The notes under the pieces are model-generated. The model was given only the letters and a program-made list of their open reading frames with translations. It was not told where the DNA came from and ran no database searches. 64,000 nucleotides of DNA from Faecalibacterium prausnitzii (GTDB lineage: Bacteria; Bacillota; Clostridia; Oscillospirales; Ruminococcaceae), in assembly GCF_003324185.1 (NCBI RefSeq), contig NZ_PXUP01000001.1:1-64000 (forward strand), in the 5' to 3' direction. Of the stretch, positions 1 to 8,372 are shown in pieces. Position 1 is the first letter of the stretch. Every line of letters starts with the position of its first letter. Both the position numbers and the translations under genes were made by a program.

Positions 1-110
1 TGTTCGTCCAGAATTACCTTGCCGGAAAATTCATCGTGCTGGTAAACGAGGTACGCTTCGATGGCGGTGTAGTCCGAATTCTTAGAGGCGATATGCTTCA
101 GCGTTGCCAT
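1..110 (-). CDS. Relaxase/mobilization nuclease, N-terminal fragment (cut by window edge)
   Basis: The ATG at 110-108 opens a frame reading MATLKHIASKNSDYTAIEAY and onward to the window edge (36 codons visible). This is the usual start of MobA/VirD2-type relaxases from Clostridia, which nick DNA at oriT and pilot the strand during conjugation. Its start lies inside the 3' end of mobC (29-bp overlap), the normal arrangement for a relaxosome pair. The catalytic tyrosine and histidine motifs lie outside the window, so the family call rests on the N-terminus and on the mobC neighbour. Confidence 0.6.
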   Translation of the reverse strand, partial: MATLKHIASKNSDYTAIEAYLVYQHDEFSGKVILDE

Positions 111-516
111 ACAGTTCACCCAGAACTTTCTCGGCGTGGAGCCGGAATGCGGTCAGGTCTGCAAGTTCTTCAAGGAGTTTCGCCCGCAGCTGTTCAGTGT
201 CTGCGCCGCCGGAGTTGAAGTGTCGTGCGAGTTGGTTCAAATTTCCGCCCACCCTGCTGCACTGGGCAAGCAGGGTGGAAACGGCAGTCAGGGTTTCTTC
301 TCCGCCGCCGGTAACGACAACAGTGCGCTCGATCTTCGCACTGTGCAGCGCACGGCGGATGAGGGTGGACAGGGAGAGATGAAGGAGTTTTGCTGTGCAT
401 TGGAGTTCCATCTTTTCAGTTTCCGTCACTCGGAACTTGATGATGTGCGTTTTGTTGTTCGGCATGTCGTGGCGGTGGGTCGTGCTGGGATTCGCTTTGA
501 CATTCGTTTTGTTCAT
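82..516 (-). CDS. mobC: MobC-family relaxosome accessory protein
   Basis: A 144-residue protein. Residues about 25-60 (IIKFRVTETEKMELQ, then LSLSTLIRRALHSAK) form a ribbon-helix-helix DNA-binding motif. Residues 85-140 match the conserved MobC tail (VGGNLNQLARHFN, then helices). MobC proteins bind oriT and help the relaxase open and nick it. The gene overlaps the relaxase start by 29 bp and lies directly downstream of hairpins that could be the oriT. An AGGAGG-like sequence precedes the ATG. The family assignment is firm; the identity of the element it mobilizes is not. Confidence 0.85.
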   Translation of the reverse strand: MNKTNVKANPSTTHRHDMPNNKTHIIKFRVTETEKMELQCTAKLLHLSLSTLIRRALHSAKIERTVVVTGGGEETLTAVSTLLAQCSRVGGNLNQLARHFNSGGADTEQLRAKLLEELADLTAFRLHAEKVLGELYGNAEAYRL

Positions 517-612
517 TGAACCTCCTGTCTGTTCGATAACTCCTCGGTGAAGTTATGGAAACACGACACGCCGTTGCTGTTCGCGCTGCAGGGCGCGAAC
601 TATGAGCAGGGT

Positions 613-724
613 TTGGGGCAGGCACGCCCCAACAAGATCACTTTGAAAACTCGCAAGAGTTTGAAAAGTGAAGTCCCGGTGGAACACAAAATTTTCAAGA
701 ATTGAAAATTTGTGGCCACGGGAC
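613..724. other. Candidate oriT: three stacked inverted repeats
   Basis: Three inverted repeats follow one another upstream of mobC. The first is a perfect 7-bp pair TTGGGGC/GCCCCAA at 613-632. The second is a 14-bp hairpin at 639-670 (CACTTTGAAAACTC with a GCAA loop, two mismatches). The third is a long imperfect hairpin at 673-724 whose ends are GTCCCG and CGGGAC and whose core is ACAAAATTTTCAA against TTGAAAATTTGT. Nested or serial inverted repeats next to mobC and the relaxase are typical of oriT. No nic site can be assigned from sequence alone. Confidence 0.45.
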
Positions 725-1373
725 GGTTCTTGCCCTCTACCGCTGCGCTCAAAACCATTTCTGGGTAATTGTTTCCGAATGGTTAAGACGCAAAAATAAG
801 TAGAGGGTTCCGCTGCTCGTGTATGTTGATCGCCGTTTGCTCCGAACGAAGTTCCTACCCCTGTTTTGCAGCGGCGTTGACAAAAAGTCGGTATCACGTC
901 CGGTCGGCTCATGAAATTTTCAATGTGCAGCTCCCGTAAAAGAAAAATACCGCCCACGCAGCGCAGCGATGATTTTGTCGGGTGAATCGGCGGCAAAATG
1001 AATCGGGTGTGTTGCGGGGCGGTAGCTTCTTTCGTGGATTTTTCCTCACTGAAGTGGTGGGGCTCACGGTGATAACCAACCACTTTTGCAGAAGATTTGC
1101 AATCAATCTACAAGTTCAGTGGGATTTGTGATAGAGAATATCATGGTTCGTAGGGTACGTCAAGATGATTCCGAAGAAATTATTTATGAATGGAGACAAT
1201 AGTAAGACTTCTATTATGAATATGATACACTTTACATCATGAAAGAATTTAAGCTGCACAAAGATGATTCAAGCGGATGTGCAATGTGCACAATAAGTTT
1301 TCTACAGCAAAATACAGATGTGGTCATTTAGCTCTTTTACCAGACAACTTTTTTTATAAAATAAAAAAAGTTG
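725..1373. other. Non-coding stretch upstream of the cargo operon, with a possible gene remnant
   Basis: No credible complete gene is seen here. Open frames on both strands lack good ribosome binding sites and recognisable motifs. On the plus strand a frame from the ATG at 1143 reads MVRRVRQDDSEEIIYEWRQ, meets two stops in a row at 1200 and 1203, and then stays open to 1331 (..FYYEYDTLYIMKEFKLHK..). It may be a decayed remnant of an AT-rich gene; its family is not recognised. Confidence 0.3.
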
Positions 1374-1414
1374 TTGACTTGAAATTGCTTGAAATGTTAT
1401 CTTGTTGGTAACAA
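1374..1414 (+). promoter_or_regulatory. Promoter and palindromic operator of the transporter-sulfatase operon
   Basis: TTGACT (1374-1379) and TTATCT (1397-1402) are spaced by 17 bp, a near-consensus vegetative promoter. A perfect inverted repeat TTGTT-GGT-AACAA (1402-1414) starts on the last base of the -10 box and covers the transcription start. The wider sequence also gives TGTTA and TAACA arms at 1395-1399 and 1409-1413. A repressor bound here would block initiation. The GntR/LacI-type regulator encoded at the end of the same operon is the obvious candidate (inferred). Confidence 0.6.
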
Positions 1415-1471
1415 AAGCACGGTGAAGTGCTTGCTACCACACGAAAAGGCAAAACAAAAAAGGAGAGTAAA

Positions 1472-2440
1472 ATGATGAAAAAGCGTATTGCGGCGTTGGT
1501 CACCGCCGGTGTCCTTGCTTTGTCGATGCTTACCGGCTGCGGAAGCAAACAGGAGAGCTGGAAAGTTACCTGCCCGTGGGCACCGTCTGGTGTAGCAGCG
1601 ATGGTCAGCCAAAAGGCTGCTGCCAAGTCCCCTGATTATTCTGATAATAAAATCACACTGGTTGCTGAAGCCGTCAAGGGCGATGCTGCTACTGTCAACA
1701 CTTGGGTGTCCAGTACTAAGGCAAATGATAAGGAACTGGTCTTCGCCGGTGAGGGTCTGTTCGCCATTACCGAGACTCTGGATCCGGCCAAGCTGCAGTT
1801 CAGCTACGACGATTTTGAGTTCGTGGAGAACTTGTACTCCTCCGTCTTCGTCCTGTCCGCTGATTCTTCACTGAACCTCAAGAATCTGGACGATCTGGAG
1901 GCCTATGTCAAGGCAGGCAACCCCGTATCCGTGGCCGTTAACGGCGCTACCGGCTCCGAGGCTTTCCTGGCAGCGGCTCTGTTCGGCTCTATGGGTGCCG
2001 GCGACCAGCTGAAACTGACTCCGTACCAGTCCGCTGCGGAGGCTGCACAGGCTGTAGCTAAGGGTGAAACGAACTTCGCGGTCTCTCACCAGTCTCAGAT
2101 TCTTGAGACCTACCAGCAGGGCGGCGTTGATGTGGTTTGCGCATTCGATGACAAGGCTATCGAAAACGGCCCCTTCGCAGGCGTTGAGGGCGTTGGCTCC
2201 AAGGGCTACCCCTACTTCCGCAACCGCTGCTTTGTCATGGCTCGCAAAGGTACTGACGCCGCAAAGGTTGCCGAGCTGAAAGAGCTGTATGATAAGATCC
2301 TCGCCGATGATGAGATGGTCGAGTGGCTGAACGACACCATGCTGCTGGAAGTCGATACCATGACCGAGGACGATGTGAAGGCTCACATTGAGAACGTCAA
2401 GAGCATCGTCGAGCAGTATAAGGACATCGTGGCAGGCTGA
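1472..2440 (+). CDS. tctC: TctC/Bug-type substrate-binding lipoprotein of a tripartite tricarboxylate transporter
   Basis: This is the extracellular receptor of a secondary TTT transporter. The 322-residue product starts with MMKKR, a hydrophobic stretch and the lipobox LTGC, so it should be anchored to the outer face of the membrane. The rest fits the Bug/TctC fold (for example the LKLTPYQSAAEAAQAVAKGE segment). Family members usually have a PGG..D loop that contacts a ligand carboxylate; here the segment reads PWAPSGVAAM, without the acid. The ATG at 1472 follows AGGAGAG at good distance. It is the first gene of the operon with tctB, tctA and a sulfatase, which suggests a sulfated or otherwise unusual ligand (inferred). 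Confidence 0.85.
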   Translation: MMKKRIAALVTAGVLALSMLTGCGSKQESWKVTCPWAPSGVAAMVSQKAAAKSPDYSDNKITLVAEAVKGDAATVNTWVSSTKANDKELVFAGEGLFAITETLDPAKLQFSYDDFEFVENLYSSVFVLSADSSLNLKNLDDLEAYVKAGNPVSVAVNGATGSEAFLAAALFGSMGAGDQLKLTPYQSAAEAAQAVAKGETNFAVSHQSQILETYQQGGVDVVCAFDDKAIENGPFAGVEGVGSKGYPYFRNRCFVMARKGTDAAKVAELKELYDKILADDEMVEWLNDTMLLEVDTMTEDDVKAHIENVKSIVEQYKDIVAG

Positions 2441-2470
2441 TAAAAAGCCCTCATAGCGACAAAAAGCTGA

Positions 2471-2506
2471 AGCAGGGGGAACGGGGACATCCCCTTCTCC
2501 CTGCTT
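2471..2506 (+). terminator. Intercistronic hairpin between tctC and tctB
   Basis: AGCAGGGGGA and TCTCCCTGCT form a long GC-rich stem followed by TTTT. It lies between tctC and the ribosome binding site of tctB. Such partial terminators let a cell make more binding protein than membrane subunits. Strength is not known from sequence. Confidence 0.6.
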
Positions 2507-2533
2507 TTATGTTTCCAAAAGGAGTTGAAACAA

Positions 2534-3049
2534 GTGAAAAATCTGATAGAACGTGCCGAAGCAAAACTGGATGAATGGGGCGCAAAGCTCGAACAGAAGA
2601 ACATCGAGTACCCGGTAGACCTGATTTGCGGCATTCTGTTTCTGGTCATTGGCATCGTGCTGCTGCTCATCATGCCGCAGCAGGTGCAGATCTCGGAAAA
2701 AGACGTTGTGAATGGCCGCGCTTTCCCGACGATGCTGATTTGGCTCATGCTGGCCATGAGCGCCCTTCTGGTGGGCCGCGAGGCATACAACATGGTGATG
2801 CACCGCCCGACCAAAACTAAAACGCTGAATCTTTTGGTGGAAACAAAAGCACTCGTCATCGTCCTCATTCTGGTGGTCACTTATCTGCTGGCAGAGGTCA
2901 CGGATCTGTTTGTTGTGGGCGCTGTATTCTGCGCACTGGCATTTCTGGTCTTTTTCCGCTGCAAGAAACCCCTTTACTATGCCATCACAGTTTCAATGGC
3001 TGTGCTGATCTGGGTCGTGTTCCACTTTGTGCTGAATGTTAGTTTCTGA
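2534..3049 (+). CDS. tctB: TctB-type small membrane subunit of the TTT transporter
   Basis: A 171-residue protein with about four membrane segments (IEYPVDLICGILFLVIGIVL, then ALVIVLILVVTYLLAEV and two more), the layout of TctB. The GTG at 2534 is preferred because GGAG (2521-2524) lies 9 bases upstream; a TTG at 2525 would leave no spacing. tctA follows after 11 bases. TctB is small, divergent and required with TctA; its exact role in transport is poorly known. Confidence 0.8.
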   Translation: MKNLIERAEAKLDEWGAKLEQKNIEYPVDLICGILFLVIGIVLLLIMPQQVQISEKDVVNGRAFPTMLIWLMLAMSALLVGREAYNMVMHRPTKTKTLNLLVETKALVIVLILVVTYLLAEVTDLFVVGAVFCALAFLVFFRCKKPLYYAITVSMAVLIWVVFHFVLNVSF

Positions 3050-3060
3050 GGAGGCAGAAT

Positions 3061-4569
3061 ATGGGTTTGTTTGACTTTATCGGCCCGGCCTCCGGGCTGC
3101 TTTTCACCCTCGAAAATATCATCTGGATAAACCTCGGCGTCTTTATTGGCTGCGTGTTCGCGGCCATCCCGGGATTAAGTGTTATCCTCTGCATCATCCT
3201 ATTCCTGCCTGTCACTTATACCATGCGTGCGATTCCCGGCATGATGTTCCTGTTGGGCATTTACTGCGCAGGTGGCTATGGTGGATCGGTATCGGCTATC
3301 CTTATCAACACGCCGGGTACGCCCCACGCGGCGGCTACTATGCTGGACGGCTATCCGCTGTCCAAAATGGGCCGCACTAAGGCGGCGTTGAAAATTGCAC
3401 TTTATGCATCTACCTTTGGCGGTATCTTCTCTGCGCTGGTGCTGCTCTTCCTCGGCCCTCAGGTCGCAAAAATTTCGGCACAGCTCGGCACGGCGGAGTA
3501 CTTTATGGTCTGCCTGTTCGGCATGACGATTATTGCAGGCGTTTCTGGTAAGAGCCTTGTCAAGGGCATCATCGCCGCCTGCCTTGGTTTGCTTATTTCC
3601 TGTGTGGGCGCAGACCCCATGACCAGCTATGACCGCTTTACATTTGGTATTCCCCGTCTGTATCTGGGTCTTGACCTTGCCGTTACCCTCATCGGTTTGT
3701 TCGCACTGGTGGAAATCATTGGCAAGGCAGAGCTGAAGCGGAATGAGTTGAACCTTCACGCCGGAAAAATCGGCAATGATGACGGCAAAATCACAAAAGA
3801 TGAATACAAGCGGATGTTCCGACCAGTGCTGATGGGTTCTATCATCGGTTCCTGTGTTGGTATCGTACCTGGCACGGGTGCGTCGGAGGCCTCGTGGTTC
3901 TCCTACAACACTGCGAAGAACCTGTCCAAGCATCCCGAGGAATTCGGCCACGGTTCTGTGGAGGGCGTTGCGGCTGCTGAGTCTGCCAACAATGCCGTCT
4001 GTGGCGCGACCCTGATTCCCTTGCTGACGCTGGGCATCCCCGGCGACGGCTGCGTGGCCATCATGTTGTCGGCCCTGATGATAAATGGCCTGAACCCCGG
4101 TCTCTCGCTGTTCACCACCGACGGCGCTATCATGTATGCCATCATGCTGGGCCTTATCCTCGTGAACATCTTCATGTTCCTGCAGGGCAAATACCTGACT
4201 AGCCTGTTTGCAAAGGTCGTCTCCATCCCTCAGCAGATCTTGACTCCCATCATCGTGATTTTCTGTTTCGCCGGTGCTTACTCGGTGAACAGCAGCTATT
4301 TTGATTTGAGCGTTGCGCTGGTGTTCGGCGTGATGGCGTGGTTCATGCGCAAGCTGGAGCTGCCCGCTGTCCCTGTGCTGCTGGGCATGGTGCTGGGCAA
4401 TATGACCGAGACGAACTTCCGCCGCGCCCTGCTCATCTCGGATGGAAGTCCCAAAATCTTCTTCAGCAGTGTGTATTGCTGGATTTTTATCGCGCTAATC
4501 GTGGTGGTTATCATCGGCATCCTGCGCGGCAAGATGAAGGAAACGAAGAACGCGAAAGTGGAACAGTAA
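3061..4569 (+). CDS. tctA: TctA-type large membrane permease of the TTT transporter
   Basis: A 502-residue permease of the normal TctA length with about a dozen hydrophobic segments. Conserved glycine-rich stretches of the family are seen, such as GGYGGSVSAILINTPGTP near residue 80 and GIPGDGCVAIMLSALMINGL near residue 325. TctA moves the substrate with H+ or Na+ after delivery by TctC. The start follows GAGGAGG. It is cotranscribed with tctC, tctB and the sulfatase. Known substrates of the family are mostly carboxylates; the substrate here is unknown. Confidence 0.9.
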   Translation: MGLFDFIGPASGLLFTLENIIWINLGVFIGCVFAAIPGLSVILCIILFLPVTYTMRAIPGMMFLLGIYCAGGYGGSVSAILINTPGTPHAAATMLDGYPLSKMGRTKAALKIALYASTFGGIFSALVLLFLGPQVAKISAQLGTAEYFMVCLFGMTIIAGVSGKSLVKGIIAACLGLLISCVGADPMTSYDRFTFGIPRLYLGLDLAVTLIGLFALVEIIGKAELKRNELNLHAGKIGNDDGKITKDEYKRMFRPVLMGSIIGSCVGIVPGTGASEASWFSYNTAKNLSKHPEEFGHGSVEGVAAAESANNAVCGATLIPLLTLGIPGDGCVAIMLSALMINGLNPGLSLFTTDGAIMYAIMLGLILVNIFMFLQGKYLTSLFAKVVSIPQQILTPIIVIFCFAGAYSVNSSYFDLSVALVFGVMAWFMRKLELPAVPVLLGMVLGNMTETNFRRALLISDGSPKIFFSSVYCWIFIALIVVVIIGILRGKMKETKNAKVEQ

Positions 4570-4584
4570 AAGGAGGTAAAGACC

Positions 4585-5940
4585 GTGGCATATAACATTA
4601 TTTTCTACTTCAGTGACCAGCAGCGCTGGGATACCTGCGGCTGCTTCGGCCAGCCGCTCAACGTCACACCCAATCTGGACAAGCTGGCAGAGGAGGGCGT
4701 AAAATTTGACAATGCTTTCTCTCCCCAGCCGGTGTGCGGCCCTTGCCGCGCCCTATTCCAGACCGGAAAATACCCCACTGAGACAGGCTGTTTCCGCAAT
4801 AACCTGATGCTGCCCTCGAATATCAAGACTCTGGGCGAGTATATGGAAAAAGATGCCGGCTACGAAACTGCCTATGTCGGCAAGTGGCATCTGGCCTCGG
4901 ATGGCGAGCTGGAAAAGAAGCCGACCATTGACCATACCATTACAGCCGTTCCGTTGGAGTTGCGCGGCGGCTACACCGGCTACTGGCGTGCAGCCGATGT
5001 GCTGGAATTTACCTCCCACGGCTACGACGGCTATGTGTTCGACGAGAACAACAACCGCATCGATTTTAAGGGCTACCGTGCTGACTGCATCAACCAGTTC
5101 GCGCTGGACTACCTCGACCAGTACACCGGCGAAAAGCCCTTCTTCATGACCGTATCCCAAATTGAGCCGCACCATCAGAATGACCACAACCACTACGAAG
5201 GCCCCAACGGCTCGAAGCAGCGATTTGCGGATTTTGTCCTCCCCGAAGACTTGAAGGCTCTGGGCGGCAATGCAGCAGAAGAGTATCCGGATTATCTGGG
5301 ACAGTGCGCAAGCCTCGACGAGAACCTCGGCAAGCTGGTGGAAAAACTGAAAGAAAAGGGTCTGTATGAGAATACTGTTATCCTTTACGCTTCCGACCAT
5401 GGCTCTCATTTCAAGACCCGCAACCGCGACGCCCATCTGAACGGATACGATGACTATAAGCGCTCGTGCCACGACGGCTGCCTGCATGTGCCGCTGGTCA
5501 TCTGCGGCGGCCCGTTCAAGGGCGGCAAGGAAGTCACCGAGCTGGTCAGCACCGAGAGCATCCCCAAGACTCTGTTGGCTTTGGCAGGCGTGGATGTCGG
5601 CGACAAGATGATCGGCGAAAATCTGCTTGACGTTGTGGAAAAGAAAAATCATAATAGAGCTAATGAGGTCTACGCCCAAATCTCGGAGAGCCGCTGCGGC
5701 CGCTGCATCCGCACGGCAGATTATATGTACTCTGTCTATGCCCCCGGTGTCAATGGCGGCGAGGCTGCGGCATCTGATGTGTATGCGGACGACTTCCTCT
5801 ATGATATGCAGAAAGACCCGTGGCAGCTGAACAATGTTGTCGCAGATCCTGCATACGCCGACGTCAAAGCGGAGCTTCGTGAGCGCTTGCTGAACTGGAT
5901 ACAGCACGCAGAAGGCACCCGCCCCACCATCACCGACTGA
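4585..5940 (+). CDS. Cytoplasmic sulfatase of the formylglycine type
   Basis: A 451-residue alkaline-phosphatase-superfamily sulfatase. The metal-binding start (FYFSDQQRWD, Asp11) is followed by the active-site signature C51-G-P-C54-R-A-L-F-Q-T-G, and the second metal site SDHG lies at about residues 270-273. Cys51 must be oxidized to formylglycine; the Cys-type signature fits the anaerobic maturase encoded at 7117-8226. There is no signal peptide, so it acts in the cytoplasm on something that is imported. The single Asp-Gln start, rather than Asp-Asp, resembles choline-sulfatase and phosphonate monoester hydrolase branches, so phosphoester activity cannot be excluded. Translation starts at a GTG 8 bases after AGGAGG. 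Confidence 0.85.
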   Translation: MAYNIIFYFSDQQRWDTCGCFGQPLNVTPNLDKLAEEGVKFDNAFSPQPVCGPCRALFQTGKYPTETGCFRNNLMLPSNIKTLGEYMEKDAGYETAYVGKWHLASDGELEKKPTIDHTITAVPLELRGGYTGYWRAADVLEFTSHGYDGYVFDENNNRIDFKGYRADCINQFALDYLDQYTGEKPFFMTVSQIEPHHQNDHNHYEGPNGSKQRFADFVLPEDLKALGGNAAEEYPDYLGQCASLDENLGKLVEKLKEKGLYENTVILYASDHGSHFKTRNRDAHLNGYDDYKRSCHDGCLHVPLVICGGPFKGGKEVTELVSTESIPKTLLALAGVDVGDKMIGENLLDVVEKKNHNRANEVYAQISESRCGRCIRTADYMYSVYAPGVNGGEAAASDVYADDFLYDMQKDPWQLNNVVADPAYADVKAELRERLLNWIQHAEGTRPTITD

Positions 5941-5956
5941 AAAGGAGCGTTTGCCC

Positions 5957-7075
5957 ATGCTCTCGGCTGCTGAGAAAAAATCTGCTCAGGTATATCGTTG
6001 GCTTCTGGCTTATATCGACGAAAACAAGTTTTCTGGAAATCAACGACTGCCCTCGGAAAATGCACTCTGCCGAAAGCTGGGCGTCAGCCGGGAAACGATT
6101 CGAGTTGCCATTGACCGATTGGTGAATGAAGGAATCGTGTACAAAGTCAAAGGGAGCGGCACCTATTTCCACCGGGAAAAGGTGATGACGCGCGATTTGA
6201 ACACCGAGGATGCACTTTATAAGATCGGCCTTGTTTTGCAAGGTCAGGATACGAGTGCAAATTCGGGATTAATCGAAGGGGTTCGCAGTGTCCTGACGCA
6301 GGAGCAGGTTGACCTCCATGTATTTCTGACCGATAACAAATTCTGCAACGAACGCCGCTGTCTGGAGACTGTGGTACATCAGAATTTTCACGGTTTCATC
6401 GTGGATGGTGTCAAATCGAGCATCCTCAGCCCAAATCTTGACTGCTACAAGGAGCTTTACCGACGTAAGATCCCGGTGATATTCTACAACAACTTCTATC
6501 GGAACTTGCGCTGCCCCCGCGTAACGATCAATGATATCGAATGTGCCCATCAGCTGATAGAACGCCTGATGGATGCCGGACACAGCCACATTGCAGGCAT
6601 CTTCGTGTACGACAACTACCAGAGCGTAGAAAAGTTTCAAGGCATGGCGGAAGCGATGCGAAATCGTGGTTTGGAACTGAACGATGATTACATCAAGTGG
6701 TGTATTTCGGACGAAGCCCACAACGAAAGCTATGTCCGTTCCATTGAAAGATTTCTGAAGAGCATCCCTAAATGCACCGCTATCGTCTGCTGCAACTACA
6801 TCATCTATCGGCTGGTCATGAAAACCCTGCAGAAAATGGGGAAGACTGTACCCGAAGATTATTCGCTGGTCTGTTTTGATTATTCCGAAGAAACTTATCG
6901 GCAGGAGGATGTTACCTGCTCCGTGGAGCAAGGCTTCGAGATGGGACGTCAGCTTGCGCTGCGGCTTATGGAGATGATTTCCACCGGCGAATGCGATGAC
7001 CGGAACTACACTTATGTCATGAAGCCCATCCTCTACGATGGCCATTCCATCCGGAAGCTCAAAAAGGTAAAATAA
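5957..7075 (+). CDS. GntR-type regulator with LacI-like sensor domain
   Basis: A 372-residue chimeric regulator. Residues about 8-75 form a GntR winged helix (RLPSENALCRKLGVSRETIR, then the wing VKGSGTYF). Residues about 80-370 form a periplasmic-binding-like sensor as in LacI and AraR. It probably senses the sulfated compound or its product and represses the operon through the palindrome over the promoter at 1402-1414 (inferred). The ATG at 5957 lies 10 bases after GGAG; a TTG at 5951 is less well spaced. It is the last gene of the operon, 16 bases after the sulfatase. Confidence 0.85.
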   Translation: MLSAAEKKSAQVYRWLLAYIDENKFSGNQRLPSENALCRKLGVSRETIRVAIDRLVNEGIVYKVKGSGTYFHREKVMTRDLNTEDALYKIGLVLQGQDTSANSGLIEGVRSVLTQEQVDLHVFLTDNKFCNERRCLETVVHQNFHGFIVDGVKSSILSPNLDCYKELYRRKIPVIFYNNFYRNLRCPRVTINDIECAHQLIERLMDAGHSHIAGIFVYDNYQSVEKFQGMAEAMRNRGLELNDDYIKWCISDEAHNESYVRSIERFLKSIPKCTAIVCCNYIIYRLVMKTLQKMGKTVPEDYSLVCFDYSEETYRQEDVTCSVEQGFEMGRQLALRLMEMISTGECDDRNYTYVMKPILYDGHSIRKLKKVK

Positions 7076-7114
7076 AGATTCTCCCGGAGGCAGTACTGCT
7101 CTCCGGGAGAATCT
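7076..7114. terminator. Bidirectional terminator between regulator and maturase genes
   Basis: AGATTCTCCCGGAG and CTCCGGGAGAATCT form a 14-bp perfect stem with an 11-base loop. It lies between two convergent genes and has AT-rich flanks on both sides, so it can end transcription from either direction. Confidence 0.85.
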
Positions 7115-7116
7115 CT

Positions 7117-8226
7117 TTACCGGTTTTGTTGTGCCAGAAAATGTGCAGCAGTATGCAGGCGCGGAAGCACATAGGCAAAGAACTGCTTATACGCTGCGCA
7201 AAAGCGGTTGCTTCCAGAGGCGTCCCAATCTCGCTTGCATCCGCCCCGGCAGAGCAGCTGATAAGCACATGCTGCGCATTCCGCCGGGCGTTTGCGGCCC
7301 TGTGCCAGAAATGTCTGGCTTGTGGGAGAATCAAGCGCATCTTCAACGGTACAGTGGCTCAGATTTCCCAGCTTCCACTCATCCAGAACATAAAAGTCAC
7401 AGGGATAAAGGCTTCCGTCACCTTCTACGGTAAGATAATGTCCACAGGAACCGGAGGAAGCGCAGGAGGTAGGCGGCATTCCCAGCAGGATACGCAGATA
7501 GTCCTCAAAATTGCGAACGCTGATATAATTGCCTCGTTGCAGCTGCTGATACCAATTATCAAAGACGCCGCACAGAAAACGACCATAAAGTTCCGGCGTT
7601 AGAGAATATGCCTGCCCTCCAATCGTATCAAGTGGGTCAAGACATGGGATGAATTGCAGATTGTGCTGTCCCAACTCGCAGAGGCTTTTGAAGGCTCGCT
7701 GCGGCTTTCTGGCCAGCTGTCCGGTCACAACACAGAGCAGATTCGTTTCGACCCTGTAGGCATCCAGCAGCGCAAGCGCATGAGTTACTTTATCCCATGT
7801 GCCCTGCCCAGCTGCGTCCAGCCGATAGAGATCATGGTTCTCCTGTGTGCCGTCCAGAGAGAGGCCTACGAGGAAAGAGTTGGCTTTGAAAAAGGAAGCC
7901 CACTCTTCATCCAGACAAATGCCATTGGTCTGGATGCTGTGGAACACAGAGATATTGCGCTGCATGGAACGCTCCGTTTCCAGAAAGAACCGGAAGAAAT
8001 CCAACCCGGCAAGAGTCGGTTCGCCGCCCTGAAACAGAAAATGGACGCTGCCGCCTTCCTCTGTGGCTGCAAAAGCCTTTTCAACCAGTTCTCCTGCCAT
8101 TTCATGGGAAAGCAGTCCCATATTTTTGCAGGCTCGGCTGTTGGAAACATCGTCATAAAAGCAGTACCGGCAACGCAGATTGCACAGGCTGGACGCTGGC
8201 TTGACGAGAAATGTATTATGTTTCAT
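7117..8226 (-). CDS. Anaerobic sulfatase-maturating enzyme (radical SAM, SPASM domain)
   Basis: A 369-residue enzyme that oxidizes the active-site cysteine (or serine) of sulfatases to formylglycine without oxygen. The radical-SAM cluster motif is C15-x3-C19-x2-C22 (LCNLRCRYCFY), followed by the GGEP motif (FQGGEPTLAG, about residues 65-75). The C-terminal SPASM region has the expected cysteines (CGHYLTVEGDGSLYPCDFY; CAACAYQLLCRGGC) that bind two further clusters. Length and motifs match anSME/AslB. GGAGGG precedes the ATG. It converges on the operon carrying the Cys-type sulfatase, its likely client. Confidence 0.92.
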   Translation of the reverse strand: MKHNTFLVKPASSLCNLRCRYCFYDDVSNSRACKNMGLLSHEMAGELVEKAFAATEEGGSVHFLFQGGEPTLAGLDFFRFFLETERSMQRNISVFHSIQTNGICLDEEWASFFKANSFLVGLSLDGTQENHDLYRLDAAGQGTWDKVTHALALLDAYRVETNLLCVVTGQLARKPQRAFKSLCELGQHNLQFIPCLDPLDTIGGQAYSLTPELYGRFLCGVFDNWYQQLQRGNYISVRNFEDYLRILLGMPPTSCASSGSCGHYLTVEGDGSLYPCDFYVLDEWKLGNLSHCTVEDALDSPTSQTFLAQGRKRPAECAACAYQLLCRGGCKRDWDASGSNRFCAAYKQFFAYVLPRLHTAAHFLAQQNR

Positions 8227-8372
8227 AGAGATTCCCTCCGTGCTTCGCAGTTCTTAAAACAAGGATACCGGAAAATACGGGCTTTCGCAAGCAGTAACAG
8301 TTAAAAGCTGTTTGAAATAGTAAGAAAACGAATATAGTTGTCCGAAAATCAAAAAAGGAGAAGAAAACTTGT

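Noticed and set aside
553-1083. 176-codon minus-strand frame upstream of mobC
   Set aside because: Low-complexity translation across the oriT-like hairpins, no ribosome binding site, no recognisable domain.
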